A DNA stretch of 20,099 nucleotides, from contig JAUXHY010000002.1 in the NCBI GenBank assembly GCA_030621275.1, positions 1-20,099 on the forward strand, in the 5' to 3' direction. The stretch is from a bacterium (GTDB taxonomy: Bacteria; Fidelibacterota; Marinisomatia; Marinisomatales; JAHJCW01). Positions within the stretch are counted from its first letter, which is position 1. Each line of letters begins with the position of its first letter. A program made the translations under genes and the position numbers. This document shows positions 15,294 to 20,099 of this stretch, piece by piece. The notes under the pieces are model-generated. The model searched no databases. It had not been told where the DNA came from and saw only the letters and a list, made by a program, of their open reading frames with translations.

Positions 15294-15307
15294 TGTATAT
15301 TTTCTCC

Positions 15308-18169
15308 TTAAAAGAATTCATCGTCTTCATCATACATATATTCGTCGTCTTCATCATAATCATATTCATTTTCATTGTCATCCTCATCTAATATTGTTGT
15401 TATATTTTTATTTTTAATTGATTTAAAAATGGAGTCAATTTCTTTATCATATAAACCATTAGTTTCGCTTTCGTTACTATCAATAGTTAATACACTAGGA
15501 ATAAATTCAAGGCCTATTTGTTTAACACTTTCAATTATAAGAAATTCTTCAGTATATTCTTGATCCAATATAAGCATCGCCCAAACTAATGCCATTACGT
15601 TATCATCATAATGTGAACTACCAATAGCATTATACGTATATTTTCCAGATTTAGTAGATCTACGTTCAAATGTAAGTAATTCACTTAATGTATCTGGATT
15701 TTTTACTATTAAATTTATACCTTTATTATCAAATAATTTTTTTAAATTACGACATGCCTGTGATTTTAAAGTGTTATTACTTAAAATACCAAAATCTTTA
15801 CTTTCAACACTCGCAATATTATAATAGTCATATATTTCATTCATAAATCTGCATGTAGTTGAACCAATTCCATTATATTCTATCATCACTATACCCATAT
15901 TATACATATTTGCCAATTTAACTGATAGATATGCTAATTCAGTTGGTGATATTTTATTACATGAAAAATGTGCCACTTCATCAATTATTTCACCTGGACG
16001 AGTTATATCATAAATATCTATAACAGATTTGTCCTTTCCAGCACCATCAGCTACGTCAATACCCAAAACATAAATAGCTTTTGGTTTTGGTTGTTTCCAT
16101 ATTTTTATATCATTATCATATATCGTAATAGTTTCATATTTAATATTTTTATTATTTTTAATCATTTCATCTATAATTTTTGCAGAAATTAATGACTGCG
16201 ATGAACCTATAAAACTATTTCCAAATTCTTGTGCGAATCTTCGGTCATCTCCATTAAAAGATTCTAATTGTTCCTGCTTCCATCTTTCATCTCTACCTGG
16301 TACGTCAAACCAATCAATCCTAACGGTATTCCACCGTATACCTTTTTCTTCAGTCTTTTTCCTTTTTAATCCGGCAGTATACATTTCATGAAATAAATTA
16401 CCAATCCCATTTGGTGTTGATACTAAAATACATTTTGATTTTCCACTAGTATCCGAAGAAATTGTTGGATATACTGCAGTCCAAAGGTTGTCCATAACGT
16501 TTGGAGCAATAAATGCACACTCGTCGATTATAATACAATTATGTGATTTAATTCCATTAGTAATAAAACAACTGTCGTATCCAGAGTCTACTATGTCGTA
16601 TACATATTCATGTTCTTTCGCTGGAATAGTTGTAATTTTAGTAATATTAAGGTTACCATTATCAGATATGATTAAGTCATTGGTCTCAAAGTCTTTAGCT
16701 AACTTCGCCATATTATTAGAATCATAAAATAAATGATTGGGTGTTGATGCTATTTTTTTACCATTAATTAGCTCAAATTGAATAATATCCCCAATATTTT
16801 TGTTTCGCTTTATACCTGCAAATGGTTCAAATCCATTAGGTGTTAAAATACGCAAACCATTATTAGTAGCAGTGTCAATAAAAAATATATTACTAACATT
16901 GTCACCAAATATATCCATTAGTTTTTTAATATAATTATCAAATTTAATATTAGTTTTTATATTATCCCAGCATAAAAGTACCTTATAACCTTTGTCAATA
17001 TACGTTTCATATTTTAGTTTATCTTTTAATTTCTGTTTATAATTTAAATGATAAGCTTCATTTACTTCTACTATTATTTTATTTTCTACGTTTATACCAT
17101 CTGGAAAAAAACCACCAGAAAATAGTTTATTACGTTGGAAAGTTAAATCAACATGTTCTTCGACATATCGTATAAGTTCTTCCTCATGCTTACCTACATT
17201 TGTCATATAGCCAGATGAGTTTGTTGAATTATTACGTAATCGCTTCTCTATGTTTTTTCTATATTTATTATTGCATTTTATAGAACATGTAATAGGGTAC
17301 AATTGAGTAGGTGTATTAAAAGAATATTTTAAAGTTTTATCGCAATGACCACATTTGCTATACTTATCAATTTCATATTTAATGTGATATAACATTTGAC
17401 TAGTTTTTATCCCTTCTATATTTTTATCTTGTATAATTTCTAAAAACTTACTAATAATAATTTTTTTTAATTTAATAGAATCATTTAAAATACGTACAAT
17501 TAATCGTCGTAATTTTTTATCATTATATGCATTCATAATCTTTTCAAAATTATTGAATCTTGTATTATTCCTACTAATAGTTTCACATTTTTTACAGCAA
17601 TATTTAAATGAACTAAATTTATTTTTATTAGAATTAATTATAGGCATTTCGCAAATAATACATTTATGTATGGTAGTTTTACCATTTGCTACATAAGTAT
17701 ATCTCCCATAAAGGGATGTATTCAACGGCATAAATTGTGTCATACTATGTATGATGTTAATTAAAATATCTGATTTTTTTACTTTTTTAAACATAATCGG
17801 ATACGTAAAGGCTTCGATAATAAATTTTCTATCTAAACTTTTAAGATTTGATTTAAATGTAGGTTCCCTAGTTGAAATGTAACCGTCTTTAAAACTCTTA
17901 AATGCCATAAAATGTGACGTAATTGGATCTTTAGGTATTTCATAAATTTCATAAAAGGCATGCCAAGCACGTTGGGTTAAACTATCACTAATACCATATA
18001 TTTTTGATGTTTTGCTATTTACCCAATCATTTACTTGCTTGTTTTGTATTAATAATGAACATACTGAATGTTGGATGGAGAGTTTACCTAAAGCATTATT
18101 TATCGTATCAAAAAATTTGGATTTAATTGATATATTAATAATATTTTTATTCGTTTTATCTGTAACCAT
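15308..18169 (-). CDS. 17: Homing endonuclease-intein C-fragment-terminase large subunit C-terminal part
   Basis: A single 953-codon frame in three parts. Residues 1-433 are a putative homing endonuclease: two zinc-finger-like sites (Cys170/173/191 or 192/195 and Cys273/276/295/299) and a PD-(D/E)XK-type core with HEEEL (328-332), Asp357 in FPDG, Glu368 in VEVNEAYH and a final GYKVLLCWD. Residues about 435-544 are an intein C-fragment (block B TPNH at 476-479, end ITNGIKSHN). Residues 545-953 are terminase: Walker B IIIDECAF (546-552), STPNG coupling motif, and nuclease acids Asp705 (GIDVADG), Glu764 (IEYNG) and Asp855-Asp856 (HYDDNVMALVWA), matching T4 gp17. The tail is very acidic. The frame begins at ATG 18169, 13 bases after the preceding TAG and in another frame, with AGGGGTG as likely ribosome site. 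Trans-splicing would release the 409-residue extein. Confidence 0.85.
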   Translation of the reverse strand: MVTDKTNKNIINISIKSKFFDTINNALGKLSIQHSVCSLLIQNKQVNDWVNSKTSKIYGISDSLTQRAWHAFYEIYEIPKDPITSHFMAFKSFKDGYISTREPTFKSNLKSLDRKFIIEAFTYPIMFKKVKKSDILINIIHSMTQFMPLNTSLYGRYTYVANGKTTIHKCIICEMPIINSNKNKFSSFKYCCKKCETISRNNTRFNNFEKIMNAYNDKKLRRLIVRILNDSIKLKKIIISKFLEIIQDKNIEGIKTSQMLYHIKYEIDKYSKCGHCDKTLKYSFNTPTQLYPITCSIKCNNKYRKNIEKRLRNNSTNSSGYMTNVGKHEEELIRYVEEHVDLTFQRNKLFSGGFFPDGINVENKIIVEVNEAYHLNYKQKLKDKLKYETYIDKGYKVLLCWDNIKTNIKFDNYIKKLMDIFGDNVSNIFFIDTATNNGLRILTPNGFEPFAGIKRNKNIGDIIQFELINGKKIASTPNHLFYDSNNMAKLAKDFETNDLIISDNGNLNITKITTIPAKEHEYVYDIVDSGYDSCFITNGIKSHNCIIIDECAFIAPNVMDNLWTAVYPTISSDTSGKSKCILVSTPNGIGNLFHEMYTAGLKRKKTEEKGIRWNTVRIDWFDVPGRDERWKQEQLESFNGDDRRFAQEFGNSFIGSSQSLISAKIIDEMIKNNKNIKYETITIYDNDIKIWKQPKPKAIYVLGIDVADGAGKDKSVIDIYDITRPGEIIDEVAHFSCNKISPTELAYLSVKLANMYNMGIVMIEYNGIGSTTCRFMNEIYDYYNIASVESKDFGILSNNTLKSQACRNLKKLFDNKGINLIVKNPDTLSELLTFERRSTKSGKYTYNAIGSSHYDDNVMALVWAMLILDQEYTEEFLIIESVKQIGLEFIPSVLTIDSNESETNGLYDKEIDSIFKSIKNKNITTILDEDDNENEYDYDEDDEYMYDEDDEFF
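15311..16537 (-). other. 17: C-extein: terminase Walker B and nuclease domain
   Basis: Codons 545-953. The first residue, Cys, would be the +1 nucleophile for splicing; T4 gp17 has a hydrophobic stretch and IDECAF at the same place. The ATPase lacks Walker A, so this part cannot work unless joined to the upstream piece. Confidence 0.8.
16538..16867 (-). other. Intein C-fragment 2 (AceL-TerL-like, long C-part)
   Basis: Residues about 435-544 begin LRILTPNGFEPFAGI, include block B (STPNHLF), AKDFETNDLI, block F (EYVYDIVDSGYDSCF) and block G (ITNGIKSHN, penultimate His, terminal Asn) before Cys. From memory, the AceL-TerL split intein C-part has the same order (ILSPNGF..., SINHPFG, ...YITNGVVSHN). 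No block A is present here; it is in the upstream gene. Confidence 0.85.
16868..18169 (-). other. Putative zinc-finger PD-(D/E)XK homing endonuclease domain
   Basis: Residues 1-433 of the 953-codon frame, lying between the N- and C-parts of intein 2. It has two Cys-pair fingers and a nuclease core of the Vsr/DUF559-like type (Asp357, Glu368, Lys380-Lys384 region). Endonuclease genes of a Vsr-like family are known between the halves of fractured, split-intein phage genes. Here the domain is in frame with the intein C-part rather than free-standing. Confidence 0.65.
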
Positions 18170-18182
18170 TATTTTAACACCC

Positions 18183-18290
18183 CTAAGAAAAATCTGTAAT
18201 GTTCGGAATATTTTCTATATGTGAAATTGGACACTTATAGAGCATTCCATCTTGAGCTTCAAGAATAATATCACTATCAGCCGTCACACA
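18183..18290 (-). other. Intein N-fragment 2 (35 residues)
   Basis: Begins with Cys201 after Asn200 of the extein; block A-like CVTADSDIILEAQDGMLYKC, then PISHIENI and a TAG stop. An N-part of this size, with block B in the other fragment, matches the atypical early split of AceL-TerL rather than the usual split near residue 100. Confidence 0.8.
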
Positions 18291-18890
18291 ATTAGATGAC
18301 GTTCCTCTAGCTGCATCTGAAGCTGTAGCAAAGGCCTGAATTTTACAACCATTCGTAAACTCAATAGTCCGTTTATTCCATGTTACTACACCTGGTTTTA
18401 ACCACTTAGGTAGTAATTCAAATGCCATTCTTAAATGTCCCATTATTTCTATAGCTATACTACCTTTATTTGCTAATATTAATACACGTTTATCAGTATT
18501 AAAACATATCAACCAACAAGCGAATATGGAATATGCAGTAGTATTATGACTTAGTATGCCGTCAGCGTAATATCTATGATCAGTGGAATTGACGGCAATA
18601 TCATACATATTAGAAAACTTATTCGTTGGATAAACTTCAGTAATTGATTCAAGACCATCATTAGTAATTATTTCGTCACCGATATTTAAATCTTTAGTAA
18701 ATATTTCATTATAATATTTATCAAAAATGATATGAGTATCAGCACACTTAATGGTATGATTGGTTGTTTTAATTATCCATTCTTCGTATTTAATAGTTTT
18801 ATTTGATGATAATATAGGTTGCCAACCGTCATCAGTCATTATTTCATACTTATTTGTTGGAACTATTTCTATAAATTTTTTTTCTTTCAT
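18183..18890 (-). CDS. 17: Intein C-fragment 1-terminase ATPase segment-intein N-fragment 2
   Basis: A 235-residue precursor in three parts. Residues 1-116 are an intein C-part: KYEIMTDDGW, block B (NHTIKCADTHIIF, His53), KDLNIGDEI, block F (MYDIAVNSTDHRYYADG) and end ILSHN. Residues 117-200 are terminase (TTAYSIFACW to DAARGTSSN) matching T4 gp17 from KTTVVAIFLAHF to DAVRGNS, including LANKGS and ELLPKWLKPGVV-WNK. Residues 201-235 (CVTADSDIILEAQDGMLYKC...) are an intein N-part starting with Cys, cut by a TAG. The +1 residue after intein 1 is Thr117, so this intein splits the Walker A motif (GK/TT). The first half of Walker A is not in the window. A late promoter lies 77 bases upstream. The ribosome site is weak. 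Confidence 0.85.
   Translation of the reverse strand: MKEKKFIEIVPTNKYEIMTDDGWQPILSSNKTIKYEEWIIKTTNHTIKCADTHIIFDKYYNEIFTKDLNIGDEIITNDGLESITEVYPTNKFSNMYDIAVNSTDHRYYADGILSHNTTAYSIFACWLICFNTDKRVLILANKGSIAIEIMGHLRMAFELLPKWLKPGVVTWNKRTIEFTNGCKIQAFATASDAARGTSSNCVTADSDIILEAQDGMLYKCPISHIENIPNITDFS
18291..18542 (-). other. 17: Middle extein: terminase ATPase segment (84 residues)
   Basis: Residues 117-200, from the second half of Walker A (TT) to the residue before the IIIDECAF Walker B strand. Both ends are intein junctions, so this piece joins the terminase only after two splicing reactions. Confidence 0.8.
18543..18890 (-). other. Intein C-fragment 1 (116 residues, Walker A insertion site)
   Basis: Starts at the gene's own ATG with KEKKFIEIVPTNKYEIMTDD and ends SHN before Thr. 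It resembles C-terminal parts of inteins known at the GK/TT site of phage terminases. Its block A (starting Cys or Ser) is missing: the 150 bases upstream hold a promoter and terminator, not an intein-N. Confidence 0.8.
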
Positions 18891-18966
18891 TTTACTTAAA
18901 CACTATTTACTCGATTACGTTAGCTTTCTTGATAATTTTAACTTAAATTGTCTAATTTATTTTATT

Positions 18967-18974
18967 TATTTATA
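18967..18974 (-). promoter_or_regulatory. T4-type late promoter for the fractured terminase
   Basis: The minus strand reads TATAAATA 77 bases before the ATG at 18890. Its first T is also the last T of the upstream terminator's T-run, so terminator and promoter are fused end to end. Confidence 0.75.
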
Positions 18975-19006
18975 AAAAAAGGGAATAATTATTATTAATT
19001 ATTCCC
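18974..19006 (-). terminator. Strong intrinsic terminator before the terminase
   Basis: On the minus strand a perfect 10-base stem GGGAATAATT / AATTATTCCC (19006-18997 and 18990-18981) with a 6-base loop is followed by seven T residues (18980-18974). It would end transcripts of the 19041-20099 genes. A TTTTTT run also flanks the other side (19011-19016), so it could act on both strands. Confidence 0.85.
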
Positions 19007-19040
19007 TAAATTTTTTGGATGAGTTTTTAGTTATAAACCA

Positions 19041-19493
19041 TTAAAACTTTATAGTATCAGCAAATTCTTGAATTTGCCCTTTATCATATGCACCATTATC
19101 ATCATATTCAAAATTTAAAGATAAAAGTGATTTATAAAAAGGTACATCACTACCAATTAATTTATCAACCTTTTTAGCATGCGCCATGGCCTTTTTATCA
19201 TTACCGTCACCAAAATATGATATGAAGTAGAGTGGATCCTCCCATGGGTCTTCTGACCAATATGTAACAACTACCAGAGATTCATCATTCTCCTCATAAT
19301 CATTACCAACTGCAATTTCAACAACAAATTTAGCACCATCCAAAAATCCATCATTACTTGAAATTTTAAATCCATCAGTTAAACCTGGAAAGTTCCCTTT
19401 TTGTATGTTATTTGGGCTTTTAAATTTCTCTGTCAACATCTCATTTTCTTTATTAATTATATTTTCATATAATTCATTAAATTTAGTAGTCAT
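19041..19493 (-). CDS. Hypothetical, possible virion-internal protein
   Basis: A 150-residue protein. The start chosen is ATG 19493 (MTTKFNELYENIINKENEML), preceded by AAAGGAATAATAATAATA. An in-frame ATG at 19535 would overlap the upstream gene and add a low-complexity KTKNKKKGIIII leader that is really the ribosome-site region. The N-terminal amphipathic helix (FNELYENIINKE) resembles leader segments that direct proteins into T4-like heads, but that is a weak guess. The remainder is acidic with alternating strands (KFVVEIAVGNDY, SLVVVTYWSEDPWEDP) and matches no family I recognise. It is the last gene before the terminator at 18974-19006. Confidence 0.6.
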   Translation of the reverse strand: MTTKFNELYENIINKENEMLTEKFKSPNNIQKGNFPGLTDGFKISSNDGFLDGAKFVVEIAVGNDYEENDESLVVVTYWSEDPWEDPLYFISYFGDGNDKKAMAHAKKVDKLIGSDVPFYKSLLSLNFEYDDNGAYDKGQIQEFADTIKF

Positions 19494-19515
19494 TATTATT
19501 ATTATTCCTTTTTTC

Positions 19516-20099
19516 TTATTTTTTGTTTTTGTCAATAGTTAAAATAAAACTATCACGAATTTCAATATTATTATTTGCATCATTTATTTCGCCAAATATA
19601 GTAGTATGTGTTTTCATAACTAATGGTGAATTACGCATTCCTGAAACACGTTTGCTAAGTCTTTTTAAAAATTTGTGGTCTACTTCAGGTTCTATATTGA
19701 TATTTACTATGAATTCACTTATAGTTTGGATTGAAATTTCACCCATTGATTCTAAGTATTGGGTACGAAAAATTTCCCATTCTAAATTTTCAAGTGCTAC
19801 TGAGACTCCCTTAAGACTACCTTGATCTATTTTAGATTTAGCTAATCCATCTTCAATAATACTCATTAATAATTTCTTACCATCACCTTTAGCCCATTTC
19901 TTCCACGCTTTATTAACTTCAACAAGGAGTTTTTTAAAATCTGTGGGGTCTTCTATATATACCTTTTCTATAACCTTTTTAAATGCTTGTAAAATTTTAC
20001 CACCAGGTTTGGTTCTTGTACCAGATGATCCTGATAATCGATAGACTTTCTCATCCAAGATACTTTCATCTAATTTAGTAAACGGTACATCTGATTCAA
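19516..20099 (-). CDS. Hypothetical protein (5' end outside the window)
   Basis: The frame is open to the window edge; residues SDVPFTKLDESILDEKVYRL precede a TTG at 20058 that could be mistaken for the start. At least 193 codons are present. The middle (about KILQAFKKVIEKVYIEDPTD to KKLLMSIIEDGL) is helical and basic, and the C-terminal half is strand-rich (EISIQTISEFIVNINIEPE, PLVMKTHTTIFGE). I do not recognise the family. It ends 22 bases before the next gene's ATG and shares its terminator, so both form one transcript. Terminase N-terminal motifs (Walker A) are absent from it. Confidence 0.6.
   Translation of the reverse strand, partial: ESDVPFTKLDESILDEKVYRLSGSSGTRTKPGGKILQAFKKVIEKVYIEDPTDFKKLLVEVNKAWKKWAKGDGKKLLMSIIEDGLAKSKIDQGSLKGVSVALENLEWEIFRTQYLESMGEISIQTISEFIVNINIEPEVDHKFLKRLSKRVSGMRNSPLVMKTHTTIFGEINDANNNIEIRDSFILTIDKNKK

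Noticed and set aside
18169..18183. Terminase read as a pseudogene or single-base frameshift
   Set aside because: The break falls inside an intein at a known type of split site, the downstream frame has its own start and ribosome site, and splice and catalytic residues are intact on both sides.
19494..19535. Upstream ATG adding KTKNKKKGIIII to the 150-residue protein
   Set aside because: These codons are the end of the upstream gene and the AAAGGA ribosome site of the inner ATG.
20056..20058. TTG as start of the rightmost gene
   Set aside because: The frame remains open to the window edge with plausible protein sequence, so the true start probably lies outside.

Overview
The window is AT-rich, densely coded, has no visible tRNA or rRNA genes, and carries several proteins recognisable as T4-type myovirus structural and packaging parts: portal (gp20-like), proximal tail-sheath stabiliser (gp15-like), tail tube (gp19-like) and large terminase (gp17-like). 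T4-type late promoters (TATAAATA) lie upstream of virion genes and a T4 RNase H-like 5' nuclease is present. I read it as part of the genome of a large tailed phage distantly related to T4. The host cannot be told from the sequence.

Layout. 1-2140 (minus strand): portal gene followed by a truncated gene for a membrane protein with KPEVV repeats. 2141-2395: divergent intergenic region with one minus-strand and two tandem plus-strand late promoters. 2396-10073 (plus strand): gp15-like protein with a repeat-bearing C-terminal extension, two small virion-like proteins, a jelly-roll (LamG-like) protein, a small fibre-associated protein, an SGNH esterase fused to a jelly-roll domain, and a 923-residue fibre-like protein. 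The last two share an N-terminal motif. 10123-15293 (minus strand, read right to left): tail tube, acidic helical protein, Cys-rich small protein, Ntn-type hydrolase, phospholipase A2-like protein, RNase H/FEN nuclease, PD-(D/E)XK nuclease, an unknown protein and a small clamp-loader-like protein. 15308-18890 (minus strand): the large terminase, fractured. 19041-20099 (minus strand): two unknown, possibly virion, genes ending at a strong terminator that abuts the terminase late promoter.

The outstanding feature is the terminase. It is encoded as separate pieces joined to intein halves. The 18890-18183 gene starts with the C-terminal part of an intein ending SHN, then carries the terminase from the second half of the Walker A motif (TT...), then breaks off in the N-terminal part of a second intein. 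The 18169-15308 gene starts with a zinc-finger/PD-(D/E)XK-type putative homing endonuclease, continues in frame into the C-terminal part of the second intein, and ends with the Walker B and nuclease domains of the terminase. The terminase N-terminus with the first half of Walker A and the matching intein-N is not in the window. A working terminase would therefore need two protein trans-splicing events among three polypeptides. Both inteins are broken at the unusual early site (short N-fragment, long C-fragment), as in the known AceL-TerL split intein.

The other genes form an infection toolkit: adhesion and receptor processing (lectin-like folds, esterase), particle assembly, DNA processing (two nucleases, clamp-loader-like protein) and two enzymes of unclear role (Ntn hydrolase, phospholipase-like).
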